From positions 1 through 60,927 of the forward strand of contig CAZVWJ010000013.1 of assembly GCA_964631325.1 (NCBI GenBank): 60,927 nucleotides of DNA, in the 5' to 3' direction. The DNA is from CAZVWJ01 sp964631325. GTDB taxonomy: Bacteria; T1Sed10-126. Below are positions 1 through 8,831 of the stretch, in pieces. A program made the position numbers and the translations under genes. The notes below the pieces were generated by a model that ran no database searches, had not been told where the DNA came from, and worked only from the letters and a program-made list of their open reading frames with translations. Numbering within the stretch: position 1 is the first letter of the stretch; each line of letters begins with the position of its first letter.

Positions 1-14
1 GGCTGTCCTTCGGA

Positions 15-53
15 CGGATAATTCCCGACAGTTACGCTGTCGCGAATTATCCG
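15..53. repeat. nested inverted repeat at window edge
   Basis: CGGATAATTC (15-24) pairs with GAATTATCCG (44-53), and inside it GACAG (27-31) pairs with CTGTC (37-41) around a five-base loop. A smaller GTCC-TTC-GGAC hairpin precedes it. No T run follows, so it does not look like an intrinsic terminator. A short frame reads through it and stops at 57-59, so it could be the tail of an upstream gene, but no family is recognisable. Confidence 0.5.
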
Positions 54-82
54 GGTTAGAAAGTTGTGAAGACGAGGAGTCG

Positions 83-1162
83 GTGGTCAAAATAATGGAA
101 AATGAATTTGATAGCGCAAATATTAACGAGAGTGGTTTCCAGTCTGAAACTCTCTCCCAGAACGTAGTGGATTCTGAGGAGGCGGAGTTTGAGGAGACTC
201 TGCGGCCCCAGAAACTCGAGGAGTTTGTCGGGCAGACTAAGGAAAAGGACAATCTCCGGGTTTTTATTGAGGCCACCCGAAATCGGGGTGAGGCGCTGGA
301 CCACGTACTTCTTTACGGTCCCCCCGGACTGGGGAAAACCACGCTCGCTCATATTATTTCTAATGAACTTGAAGTTCCAATTAAATCTACTGCCGGTCCC
401 ACCCTGGAGCGACCTGGTGATCTGGCTGCGGTTCTTACCAACATTGAGTCCCGGAGTGTCCTGTTTATTGATGAAATACACCGTTTGCCTCATATAGTCG
501 AAGAATTTTTATATCCGGCCATGGAGGATAAGAAGATAGATATTACGATTGGGGACGGGCCTTCGGCTCGAGCTGTAAGCCTCGAATTGAATGATTTCAC
601 GCTGGTTGGTGCTACTACTCGTGCCGGGTTGTTAACTGAACCGTTACGCTCACGTTTCGGGGTCCATACCCGGCTGCAGTTTTATAATAATGAAGATATG
701 CGGGAAATTATTGACCGTTCAGCCGGGATCCTGGACATTGAAGTAGAACCCAGGGGCGCTCAGGAAATTGCTCGACGGTCCCGGGGAACACCACGGATTG
801 CCAACCGGTTGTTGCGCCGGGTCCGTGATTTTGCCGAAGTGGACGGGGAAGGAGTGATCACCCTGGATATTGCTCAACATGCACTGGAGCGGTTGGCTGT
901 TGATAAACGTGGTTTGAAGAAAATGGACCGGGAAATTTTGTCCACAATTATTAAACATTTTGAAGGTGGACCGGTCGGGATAGACACCCTCGCCACTGCC
1001 GTTGGTGAGGAAGCGGGTACCATTGAAGAATTACACGAACCTTTTTTGATTCAATCCGGTTTTATCAAGCGAACCACCAGGGGCCGGGTGGCAACCAAGC
1101 GGGCCTATGAACATATCGGGGCTGATAAACCGGAAGATTCTCCCCACCTGTTTGCAGATTAA
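83..1162 (+). CDS. ruvB: Holliday junction branch migration helicase RuvB
   Basis: RuvB is the AAA+ motor that drives Holliday junction branch migration together with RuvA. The Walker A motif GPPGLGKTT is at about residues 79-87, Walker B LFIDEIH at 127-133, sensor region GATTRAG near 180, and the C-terminal winged-helix part (GPVGIDTLATA, GFIKRTTRGR) is complete. At 359 aa it is slightly longer than usual because of an acidic N-terminal extension of about 35 residues. The start is either GTG at 83 or ATG at 95; a GAGGAG ribosome site at 74-79 lies very close to the first. ruvA is not seen and would lie off the window. Confidence 0.96.
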   Translation: MVKIMENEFDSANINESGFQSETLSQNVVDSEEAEFEETLRPQKLEEFVGQTKEKDNLRVFIEATRNRGEALDHVLLYGPPGLGKTTLAHIISNELEVPIKSTAGPTLERPGDLAAVLTNIESRSVLFIDEIHRLPHIVEEFLYPAMEDKKIDITIGDGPSARAVSLELNDFTLVGATTRAGLLTEPLRSRFGVHTRLQFYNNEDMREIIDRSAGILDIEVEPRGAQEIARRSRGTPRIANRLLRRVRDFAEVDGEGVITLDIAQHALERLAVDKRGLKKMDREILSTIIKHFEGGPVGIDTLATAVGEEAGTIEELHEPFLIQSGFIKRTTRGRVATKRAYEHIGADKPEDSPHLFAD

Positions 1163-1163
1163 T

Positions 1164-3329
1164 ATGTTTTTTACCAAGTTGGCCACAATCCTTTATTTTT
1201 TCTGCCGGATCCGGTTGTTTTTCTGCCGGATTTTTTCCTTTCTCCGGGGGATTTCCAAAATCCGAAAATATGGATATATATTTGGGCTGATATTATTATT
1301 CCTTTCCTGGTGGCTGATTTTTACGGGGCCGGTTTACGCTAAGGAGTTCAGTTGGCCTCTGGAGGAACCCACCCATGTAACCTCAACTCTCGGGGAAATC
1401 AGAGACGGTCACCTGCACAACGGAATTGATTTTTCCACCCTTAAACAGCAGGGCCGTAAAGTTAAGGCTATTGCTGACGGAAAACTAAAAAAAGTGTTTT
1501 TTCTTCCCCGCAGTTACGGGCGGACTGTTGTGGTGAAACATTCTTCCGGCTTGAAAAGCTGGTATTCTCACCTGGCAAAAATTTCTCCGGAAATTTTGAA
1601 TAAACTCCAGAAAAAATTGAAAGCCGACGTTCATATTATTCCCCGGAAAGAAATTAATATAGAAGCGGGACAGATCGTGGGGGAGGCCGGAGCAACCGGA
1701 GAAGGGCCAATCCACCTGCATTTTGCTCTCCAGGCTAATAACGGTGATTTTCTGAATCCCGTTGGTCGGTTCTCGCCGTCCTTGGCCTTTGACCCCCGGC
1801 CCGGAGTTGAGAAACTAAAATTGTATCCCGTGGATGGAACCGGCTGGATCGAGGGGAACTCAAACGAACAAACCTTCGAGTTTACTCGGGAGGAGCCAGT
1901 TAAATTGTGGGGACGCCTGGGAGTGGCGGCGCGGGTCCGTAATTTCCACAACGGTAACCAGAGCCTCCCCTATGAAACGGTGCTGTTTCGCGACCAAAAA
2001 GTAGTAAGCAAACGCCGGTTTAACCGGCTCACAGAAACTGAAATTGAGCAGGGCGCGGCCGATTTTTATGATTTACTCAGTTCTAATATTGGTCCGACCC
2101 GGTTTTTTCTTAACCTGGTTCCGCTGAAAACCGAGAAGACCTGGGGAAGCTTGAATTTTTTCAAAGCCGGTAAATCGGGAACCCTGAAGGTAAGGGTGAG
2201 AACAATTACCGGGGAGAAATCCAGCCGGCGGCTCTCCTATCGCACTGTATTACCGCCTCGCCCCCGGCGTTGGGAAGGACTTTCCCGGGCTGGGCAAGCC
2301 CGGCAAAATGATGGTTCAGAAGGATCGCGTTTTATGGTCGCTTCATTTCCCAATCATCAAAAAATCCAGGAACAGTATTCTCCGCCCCTGGTTCCCTTCG
2401 CCAATCCTGATCCGCGTCTTAAGCTAACCACCCACAATTTGAATAACCGGGTGAAAATTAGTTTAAAAATTAACAACGGCTGGAAGGGCTGGCCGGAAAT
2501 AAATGTAAAATCCGGGGATTTCAGTAAAAATATTGGTCCCCTCCAGACAGCCCCGGGCAAATTTACTGCCTGGTGGTCACCGGGGATCAGGCGGGATGGC
2601 TGGTACACTGTTGAAGCTAAAGTTAAAGGGAAGAAAACTACCGCCGTGGATACGAGCCGGGTTTATCTGCAATCCGTTCGAAAAAATGAATCTAATGCGA
2701 TTACCAGTATGAATGGTAATTTTTCTCTTTATACCGGGGGAAAGGGTCTCAATTTTAACTCATTTTTATACTTTCAATCCCGGCGAAATTTTCCCGTCCC
2801 GGATACCGGCCTGATTCCGGAAAGTAAAGCCTATGAAATAAAACCCGATCACATTCAGTCAACCGGAAAAATGTATTTATATGCTTCTATTCCCGGGACG
2901 GTCGAAAATCCTCGCCAGGTGGGGCTGTATCAATGGAACCCGGTGGCGGAAAAATGGGAAGTTCTCTCTTACCAGGGCTACAGCCGTAAGCTCGACAGCC
3001 GTGAGCGGGAAGCGGTGCTTCATTCACTGCCACGAGTTGCCCTGTTCAGGGATGTGTCACCACCCGAAATACTGGGGCTGGAAAAAGATACTGACCGGGA
3101 AGAATTGAGGATCCGGTTGAGCGAAGCAGAGTCGGGTTTTACAAGCCGGGCCCTTTCGGTGAGTTCGGGTGAACGAGAGCTTGATTTTTACTATGACCGG
3201 GACAAAAAAGAAATAGTTATATCCACCAACCAGTTTCATCAGGCTTCCAGAGTAAAAATTTCCGCCGCGGTAGCTGACCGGGCTGGAAATAAAGCAAGCA
3301 AAGAATTTAAAATTAATCTCGCGAAGTAA
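1164..3329 (+). CDS. M23 family metallopeptidase, exported, large C-terminal region
   Basis: Likely an envelope peptidoglycan endopeptidase or a degenerate scaffold of that fold. An N-terminal hydrophobic segment (GLILLFLSWWLIF) ending in VYA-K looks like a signal peptide. The M23 domain follows, with zinc-ligand motifs HLHNGIDFS and HLHFAL about 110 residues apart. The remaining ~450 residues are beta-rich with repeated sandwich-like segments and no familiar domain. The ATG at 1164 sits directly after the ruvB stop (TAATATG). An in-frame ATT at 1251 would give a more standard signal peptide beginning SKIRKYG, so the true start is uncertain. Direct repeats of a TTTTTCTGCCGGAT-like unit occur in the first 90 bases. 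Confidence 0.85.
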   Translation: MFFTKLATILYFFCRIRLFFCRIFSFLRGISKIRKYGYIFGLILLFLSWWLIFTGPVYAKEFSWPLEEPTHVTSTLGEIRDGHLHNGIDFSTLKQQGRKVKAIADGKLKKVFFLPRSYGRTVVVKHSSGLKSWYSHLAKISPEILNKLQKKLKADVHIIPRKEINIEAGQIVGEAGATGEGPIHLHFALQANNGDFLNPVGRFSPSLAFDPRPGVEKLKLYPVDGTGWIEGNSNEQTFEFTREEPVKLWGRLGVAARVRNFHNGNQSLPYETVLFRDQKVVSKRRFNRLTETEIEQGAADFYDLLSSNIGPTRFFLNLVPLKTEKTWGSLNFFKAGKSGTLKVRVRTITGEKSSRRLSYRTVLPPRPRRWEGLSRAGQARQNDGSEGSRFMVASFPNHQKIQEQYSPPLVPFANPDPRLKLTTHNLNNRVKISLKINNGWKGWPEINVKSGDFSKNIGPLQTAPGKFTAWWSPGIRRDGWYTVEAKVKGKKTTAVDTSRVYLQSVRKNESNAITSMNGNFSLYTGGKGLNFNSFLYFQSRRNFPVPDTGLIPESKAYEIKPDHIQSTGKMYLYASIPGTVENPRQVGLYQWNPVAEKWEVLSYQGYSRKLDSREREAVLHSLPRVALFRDVSPPEILGLEKDTDREELRIRLSEAESGFTSRALSVSSGERELDFYYDRDKKEIVISTNQFHQASRVKISAAVADRAGNKASKEFKINLAK

Positions 3330-3361
3330 TAGCGGCCGGGGAAAGCTGAGGAGGGAGTAAA

Positions 3362-4774
3362 TTGACCGCTGCAAATAGGCAACAGGAGTTTAACCGCCGG
3401 GTATTGATCGTCGGGGCGGGAGAAGCCGGTGAAATGGTGCTGGAGGAAATTGAGAATTCCAGCCGGCTTAACCGGAAAATTATTGGTTTCGTGGACGATG
3501 ATCCCGACAAAGACGTTGTAAAAAATTATCCGGTGCTGGGGACCACGGGAGAGATTGGCCCACTCTGTGAGGATAAAAATATCGGCGAAGTAATTATCGC
3601 CATGCCCTCCGCCGGCGGGGATACGATACGCAGTATTACCCGCCAGGCCGATCAGATGAACGCACATTTGCGGATTGTCCCCGGCATCAGAGAAATAATT
3701 GAGGGGGAAGTTCACTGGTCCCAGGTCCGAAATATCAAACCGGCTGATCTGCTGGGCCGGGAGACAGTTGAGCTCGACCGTGAAAAAATCCGAGATTTTC
3801 TCAAGAACAAGACAGTTCTTGTTACTGGTGCGGCCGGCTCTATCGGCAGTGAACTTGTCCAGTATCTGGTTGAATTTCCCGGCGTTGAAGTGGCCGGGGT
3901 TGATATTAATGAGTCGGCCCTGTATGAATTAAGTGTCTCCCGGCTAAAAACCGATTTGCAATCCCGTTTTAACTACCATCTTGGCGATATTCGGGATAAA
4001 TCACGTCTCGCTGAGTTGTTTTCCCTCGTTAAACCGGATCTGGTTCTCCACGCCGCCGCCCTGAAACACGTGCCGGTGGTGGAGAAAAATCCGGTTGAAG
4101 GGCTGAAGACTAACATAAGTGGAACAATTAATTTACTGGAACTAATCAAAGAATACAGAGTGCCGGATTGTTTGGTTATTTCTACCGACAAGGCGGTGAA
4201 ACCCCGGGGGATAATGGGAATGACGAAACGGGTAACTGAACGCTTGGCTGCGACCTATCAACAGCTTGCCCCGGCGACTCGTTTTGCCTCCGTTCGTTTT
4301 GGCAATGTCCTGGGCAGTCGGGGGAGTGTTGTCCCCCTGTTCAAAAAACAGATTGAGCAGGGAGGACCGGTGACAGTGACTGATCCGGAAGTTGTCCGCT
4401 ATTTTATGACTCCTACGGAAGCTGTTAAACTGGTTATGCAGGCCGCCAGCCTCGAGGGGAAAGCACCGCTTTATGTGCTTGATATGGGAGATCCGATTAA
4501 AATACTCGATTTAGCCCGCCAGTTAATTGCTCTTTCCGGCTACCAGCCGGACTCTGAAATACCGATTGAAATTACCGGTCTCCGGCCCGGTGAAAAGCTG
4601 GAAGAAGTGCTGGTGGGGGGATCTGAAGAGCCCCGTCCCACCAGTCATTCGCGAATTCGTCAGCTCAACCCGCCCGGTTTTTCCGCCGGGAAGCTGGAGA
4701 ACCTGAAAAAATTGCTTGCTTCGCCTCCACAGTCGCGGCAGGCTGTAACAGGAGAACTGGAAGAATTTGTTTAA
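3362..4774 (+). CDS. nucleotide-sugar 4,6-dehydratase, CapD/FlaA1 family
   Basis: Predicted to catalyse the first step of a deoxy-amino sugar pathway on a UDP-HexNAc. An N-terminal CoA-binding-like Rossmann region (VLIVGAGEAGEMV) is followed by the SDR domain with NAD motif GAAGSIGSE near residue 155, and the motif STDKAVKPRGIMGMTKR. In that motif Met stands where short SDRs have the catalytic Tyr, a known feature of the large WbpM/PglF-type dehydratases. Unlike many of those it lacks the four N-terminal membrane helices. TTG start behind GGAGGG (3350-3355). Overlaps the next gene by eight bases, suggesting one glycan operon. Confidence 0.88.
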   Translation: MTAANRQQEFNRRVLIVGAGEAGEMVLEEIENSSRLNRKIIGFVDDDPDKDVVKNYPVLGTTGEIGPLCEDKNIGEVIIAMPSAGGDTIRSITRQADQMNAHLRIVPGIREIIEGEVHWSQVRNIKPADLLGRETVELDREKIRDFLKNKTVLVTGAAGSIGSELVQYLVEFPGVEVAGVDINESALYELSVSRLKTDLQSRFNYHLGDIRDKSRLAELFSLVKPDLVLHAAALKHVPVVEKNPVEGLKTNISGTINLLELIKEYRVPDCLVISTDKAVKPRGIMGMTKRVTERLAATYQQLAPATRFASVRFGNVLGSRGSVVPLFKKQIEQGGPVTVTDPEVVRYFMTPTEAVKLVMQAASLEGKAPLYVLDMGDPIKILDLARQLIALSGYQPDSEIPIEITGLRPGEKLEEVLVGGSEEPRPTSHSRIRQLNPPGFSAGKLENLKKLLASPPQSRQAVTGELEEFV

Positions 4775-6068
4775 ACGTCCCGGCTACTCTGGCTGGTTTA
4801 ATTTTATTTTTGATATTTTTTTCTGGCTCCTCTGCCACTGGCTTGGGCTGTTTCTGCGATTTCCCGGGGGCATCCCGGCTATTGAACTGGAATATTTTTA
4901 CCGGTTTGTTCCGCTTGCCGGAGCCGGAATGTTGTTTGCTTTCTATTCCTTTGACTTCTACAGTTATGATCCACTCAAGCGCTTGAACTGGCGCCGGTTG
5001 ATTGGCGGCTGGAGCCTGGGAATCGGGCTTGCTTTTACCTTTCACTTTCTCCTGAAAATTCCCTATTCCCGGTTTGCCTTTTTGTTCGGGGCGCTCCTCT
5101 TTTTTGTCCTTGTCATCCTTTCCCGCTTCCTTGAAAAGTATTTTTCCACCATTTTTTCAGAAAAAATTGGGCCTGTTATTGTGAGCGTGGGGCTCAATGA
5201 ATCCGCTCAACTGACCCGGGCTAAAAAAAATATTCCCGCCTCCTTTCAATTTGAAAAACAACTTAAAAAAGCTGATATTTCTCCACCCTTTACCCGGCTC
5301 CAGGAGATAACTCCGGATATAATTCTGGTTAACGGCAGTTTACCGGTTGATTTCATCCGGGAACTCACCGCGTTTGGCCGGCGTCGCCAGGTGGCGGTTT
5401 TAGTCTGGCCGGAGGCGGAACAACTGTTTTATACCCGGACCGCGGCAAAAAAGTGGCGGGATCTTGTTCTGCTTGAACCCCGGATGAATCTTCGACTCCA
5501 GCATCAATTTGTCCTGAAATACCTGCTTGATTATTTTTTCGGTCTTGTCTTGTTGTTTCTTACTCTCCCGCTTATACTGCTGATTTCCGTCATTATCCTG
5601 GCCGTGGAAGGCCGGCCGGTTTTTTACACCCAGGAACGGATTGGCCGGGACGGTAAAAAGTTTAAACTCTATAAATTTCGAACGATGGTTCCGGAGGCTG
5701 AAAAAGAGGGGAAGCTGACCCGGGGAGCCGATGACCCTCGCATTACCGCCGTGGGTAAGTTTTTGCGGCGCTGGAGTCTCGATGAACTGCCCCAGCTTTA
5801 CAACGTTCTACGCGGCGAGATGAGCCTTGTCGGGCCGCGGCCCGAGCTGGCTTCTATCACCGACGGTTATAGTTCTTGTCAGCGCCGGGTTTTCTGGTTA
5901 AAGCCCGGGTTGACCGGCCTCAGCCAGGTCAGTGGGCGGGAGAATCTTGAGCTGGAAGAGAAGTTAAAAATAGATCAGTATTACGTGAATGAGTATTCGT
6001 TGCTGCTCGATCTGCAAATATTTCTTAAGACTTTTTACGTTGTCCTCCGGGGCGAGGGTAATAATTGA
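4767..6068 (+). CDS. polyprenyl glycosylphosphotransferase (bacterial sugar transferase)
   Basis: Initiates glycan assembly by moving a sugar-1-phosphate from a nucleotide sugar to undecaprenyl phosphate at the inner membrane. Four N-terminal hydrophobic segments lie within residues 1-130, a central soluble region follows, then a membrane helix (YLLDYFFGLVLLFLTLPLIL). The catalytic PGT domain has the family motifs QERIGRDGKKFKLYKFRTM, RWSLDELPQLYNVLRGEMSL and VGPRPEL. Length (433 aa) fits WbaP/WcaJ-type enzymes. TTG start overlapping the upstream stop. Together with the preceding dehydratase it probably primes a surface polysaccharide or a glycan for protein modification. Confidence 0.9.
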   Translation: MFKRPGYSGWFNFIFDIFFWLLCHWLGLFLRFPGGIPAIELEYFYRFVPLAGAGMLFAFYSFDFYSYDPLKRLNWRRLIGGWSLGIGLAFTFHFLLKIPYSRFAFLFGALLFFVLVILSRFLEKYFSTIFSEKIGPVIVSVGLNESAQLTRAKKNIPASFQFEKQLKKADISPPFTRLQEITPDIILVNGSLPVDFIRELTAFGRRRQVAVLVWPEAEQLFYTRTAAKKWRDLVLLEPRMNLRLQHQFVLKYLLDYFFGLVLLFLTLPLILLISVIILAVEGRPVFYTQERIGRDGKKFKLYKFRTMVPEAEKEGKLTRGADDPRITAVGKFLRRWSLDELPQLYNVLRGEMSLVGPRPELASITDGYSSCQRRVFWLKPGLTGLSQVSGRENLELEEKLKIDQYYVNEYSLLLDLQIFLKTFYVVLRGEGNN

Positions 6069-7432
6069 AAAAATTAATTCTGCCTCTCCTGCTGGTTCTA
6101 TTTTTTCTTGCCCTATATTTCCCGGCCTTGCCCGGTGGCCTGACAGCCGGGGACGGGGCAGAGCTGGTCTACGGGATAAAAAATTTCCGGACTGTCCATC
6201 CGCCCGGCTATCCGCTTTACCTGGTCCTGGGGCGGGCTTTCATCCGGTTGACCGGCCTAAGCTGGATTTTTGGTCTACATTTTCTTTCGGCTCTTTTTGG
6301 AGCATTCGGACTAACTTTTTTTTACTGTTTCCTGAAACTTCGGGATATCTCCAGGGAAAATGTATTTTTTGCGGTTTTAACCGCCGGCTTTCTCTTCCCG
6401 CTCTGGTCTGTCTGCACAAAAGTCGAGGTCTATTCACTTGCCTTTCTCTTTTTTACCGGTAGCCTGTATTTTTATGAAAAAACTGTTGATTCGCAGTGGC
6501 GTGGTTATTTGCTCTGGTTCTGGGTCGGACTGAGTTTGACTCACCATCCTGTTGCCCTGTTTAATCTTCTGTTGCCGCTTGACCTGTGCCGGCGTCGAAA
6601 ACAGTTTCCATCCGGTCTCCAGATTTTGTTATTTCTCCTCCCCGGTTTGCTTTACCTGACCCTGTTGCTTCCTACTAACGCTCCTCCTTTTAACTGGCCG
6701 CTTACCGGTAATTTGCCGGCCTTGATAAATCATATGACCGGGGGCTCTTTCCATAAGTTCTTTTTGGCCGGGGGATTGAGGGGAGTGCTCAAGCAGCTCG
6801 GGGGAATACTTATTGTGCAACTCGCGGCTTTCTCTCCCTTGCCCGCAATTGTGTTGGTCTATGGTGTAATGGGCCTTGAGGGACGCGAAAGATGGTTGAT
6901 CTTTGTCCATCTCGGTCTAATCGTTCTGCTCAGCCTTTACGTGGTTCCTGATTTTTCTGATTTCCTGTTGCCGGCTTACGCCCTCTGTACTCTATATTTC
7001 GCCCGGGGGCTTGAGAGGGTAAAAGAAAGATTTAGTAATTACTGTCTCGCCGGAGTGATTTTTTTCTGTTGTCTGACATTTATTATTTTTACGGTCTATC
7101 TTGATTTACCCTACTGGCGGTCCAAGCGGCCGGTGCAATGGAAAAATTATGCTTCTGTAGTCGATGAAAATGTTCGTTCCGGAGTTATTCTCAGTGACTG
7201 GTACCACTATGCGCCGCTTCGTTTTTATCAACTTGAATCAGGTTATCTAAAAGATGTCAGGCTGGTTTCCGGGGCCCGGCTTCTTGATAAATGGCCCCGG
7301 TTGATTAAAATTTATCGCCGGTATAATCAGACTGTCTACACCACCATCAACGATTGGCCCGGCGCGAAAAGCTGGAACTACAAGCAAAAAGGTTTTGTTT
7401 ACTTAATTAAAGGTCGTCGGCGGCATGGCTGA
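6065..7432 (+). CDS. DUF2723-type polytopic membrane protein, possible glycosyltransferase
   Basis: About ten hydrophobic segments. Near the N-terminus the motif GDGAELVYG followed by HPPGYPLYLVLGR is typical of DUF2723 proteins, which resemble GT-C / protein O-mannosyltransferase-type enzymes (acidic residue in the first external loop, GYPLY motif). Such enzymes use lipid-linked sugars outside the membrane, but the substrate here is unknown. The TTG start overlaps the previous TGA by four bases (TTGA) and the C-terminus overlaps comF, so it is co-transcribed with its neighbours. Confidence 0.75.
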   Translation: MKKLILPLLLVLFFLALYFPALPGGLTAGDGAELVYGIKNFRTVHPPGYPLYLVLGRAFIRLTGLSWIFGLHFLSALFGAFGLTFFYCFLKLRDISRENVFFAVLTAGFLFPLWSVCTKVEVYSLAFLFFTGSLYFYEKTVDSQWRGYLLWFWVGLSLTHHPVALFNLLLPLDLCRRRKQFPSGLQILLFLLPGLLYLTLLLPTNAPPFNWPLTGNLPALINHMTGGSFHKFFLAGGLRGVLKQLGGILIVQLAAFSPLPAIVLVYGVMGLEGRERWLIFVHLGLIVLLSLYVVPDFSDFLLPAYALCTLYFARGLERVKERFSNYCLAGVIFFCCLTFIIFTVYLDLPYWRSKRPVQWKNYASVVDENVRSGVILSDWYHYAPLRFYQLESGYLKDVRLVSGARLLDKWPRLIKIYRRYNQTVYTTINDWPGAKSWNYKQKGFVYLIKGRRRHG

Positions 7433-8246
7433 CAATAGCTGGCGGGAATTCATTTCCAAAACTTTTATTGGCCTGCTGGATCTCTTTTTTCCGGTAACCT
7501 GCTTATTCTGTCTGAACCCGGTAGACCGAAAAAGTTGCTCGCCGGTTCCGCTGTGTGCTTCCTGCGCCGGAAAGCTTCCCGTTTTATCCCCGCCAATCTG
7601 CCGGCTTTGCGGCCTCCCCCTGGATCGTCCCCGGACAGAACCATTCGAGGAATATGAACCGGACGCCGATAGCGGCGATTTACCCCTGGATGCTCCTCTT
7701 TGTGGCCAGTGCCGCACCAGAAACATTCAGTTTGAATATCTCCTGTCCGGTTTTGCCTACCAGGATAAATTGCGCTCGATTGTCCAGGACTGGAAATTTG
7801 GTCGAAACTCGTTGTGGGGGAACTGGCTGGGCGACCGACTGGCTGAGGTGGTGAAAGAGAAGTTTGAGGGGAGCGGCTGGGATTTCTTAGTCCCGATCCC
7901 CCTGCACCGCTTGCGGCTGGAAAAACGCGGCTTCAATCAGGCCGGTCAGTTAAGCAAAACTCTCGCTGAACGGTTTGACATTCCGCAACTGAACGTCCTC
8001 GAAAAAGTCCGTCGCACCCGGGCCCAATCCGAGCTGGCTCGTTCGAAACGGCTGGATAACTTGAAAGATTGTTTCAGGGTAAAAAAAATACACGAGTCGG
8101 AAATTAAAAAGAAGAACCTTCTCCTCGTTGATGATATCTATACGACCGGTTCTACGCTGAAAAGCGCCGCCGACAAGCTATTTGACGCCGGCGCCGGTAA
8201 ATTAGGGGCCGTAGTGCTTGCTAGAACCTTACCGGACTACCGGTGA
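7425..8246 (+). CDS. comF: ComF family phosphoribosyltransferase-like protein
   Basis: ComF proteins are associated with DNA uptake and replication-fork processing. The N-terminal zinc-ribbon-like part has paired cysteines (CLFC, CASC, CRLCGLPL, CGQCR). The C-terminal phosphoribosyltransferase domain carries LLVDDIYTTGSTLKSAA near residue 240 and the conserved RLRLEKRGFNQAGQL. Length 273 aa is normal. ATG start inside the end of the DUF2723 gene. No other competence gene is visible, and flagellar genes follow; a comF-flgN adjacency is common in Firmicutes. Confidence 0.88.
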   Translation: MADNSWREFISKTFIGLLDLFFPVTCLFCLNPVDRKSCSPVPLCASCAGKLPVLSPPICRLCGLPLDRPRTEPFEEYEPDADSGDLPLDAPLCGQCRTRNIQFEYLLSGFAYQDKLRSIVQDWKFGRNSLWGNWLGDRLAEVVKEKFEGSGWDFLVPIPLHRLRLEKRGFNQAGQLSKTLAERFDIPQLNVLEKVRRTRAQSELARSKRLDNLKDCFRVKKIHESEIKKKNLLLVDDIYTTGSTLKSAADKLFDAGAGKLGAVVLARTLPDYR

Positions 8247-8255
8247 AATTTATGT

Positions 8256-8283
8256 TTCAGTTTATTTTCAACAGAGCCGATAA
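8256..8283 (+). promoter_or_regulatory. sigma-28 promoter of flgN-flgK-flgL
   Basis: The -35-like TTCAGTTT (8256-8263, 6/8 to TAAAGTTT), a 12-base spacer and a perfect -10 GCCGATAA (8276-8283). It lies 40 bases before the flgN start, immediately after comF, as expected for late flagellar genes. Confidence 0.8.
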
Positions 8284-8322
8284 TAAGAAACGTAAACCAC
8301 TATATTCATGGAGGCCAGAATC

Positions 8323-8826
8323 TTGGAACTCAACCAAAAAATAATTGATAACCTGGAAGCACTGGATGAAGATTACGGAAAGCTGCGTTCTTTACTCGAG
8401 GAAAAGCAAGAAGCCGTTATTGATCGAAAAATTGACCGGCTTGAAAAAATCAACAACAAGGTAGAGCTGTTGTTATCTGAAATACGGGAGTTACACGAGC
8501 GGCGAGAAAAACTGTGGCGGAAGAGAATTGGCGGGGGACCGGAAATTGTTACCGGCGATCATGTTGCCGATGTTATGCCGGAAATTTTAGCCGGCCGATT
8601 AGCTGACTTACGTCAAACTATAAAACAAAAGGTCAGGGACATACAGCGACTCAGTGAAGGAATTGCAAATCGCCTGGAAGACCGGCTGAGTGTTCAAGAA
8701 CGGATGTTTGATTCATTGTATGAGTCGGTTGAGGCTTCAAAACAGGACGATGATACTTACGATCAACAGGGAAAAAAGGATAACAAGGCGGATAAGCCCT
8801 CGGTGGTCATTGATGAGGCGGTGTAA
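8323..8826 (+). CDS. flgN: FlgN-like flagellar chaperone
   Basis: A helical, charged protein of about 168 aa, of the size and composition of FlgN, which escorts the hook-associated proteins FlgK and FlgL to the export apparatus. Identification leans on its position directly before flgK-flgL and on long coiled-coil heptads (EEKQEAVIDRKIDRLEKINNKV). The TTG at 8323 has a GGAGG at 8310-8314 with ideal spacing, whereas the ATG at 8308 overlaps that site and lacks one of its own, so I prefer the TTG. It follows a sigma-28 promoter. Confidence 0.8.
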   Translation: MELNQKIIDNLEALDEDYGKLRSLLEEKQEAVIDRKIDRLEKINNKVELLLSEIRELHERREKLWRKRIGGGPEIVTGDHVADVMPEILAGRLADLRQTIKQKVRDIQRLSEGIANRLEDRLSVQERMFDSLYESVEASKQDDDTYDQQGKKDNKADKPSVVIDEAV

Positions 8827-8831
8827 GTAAT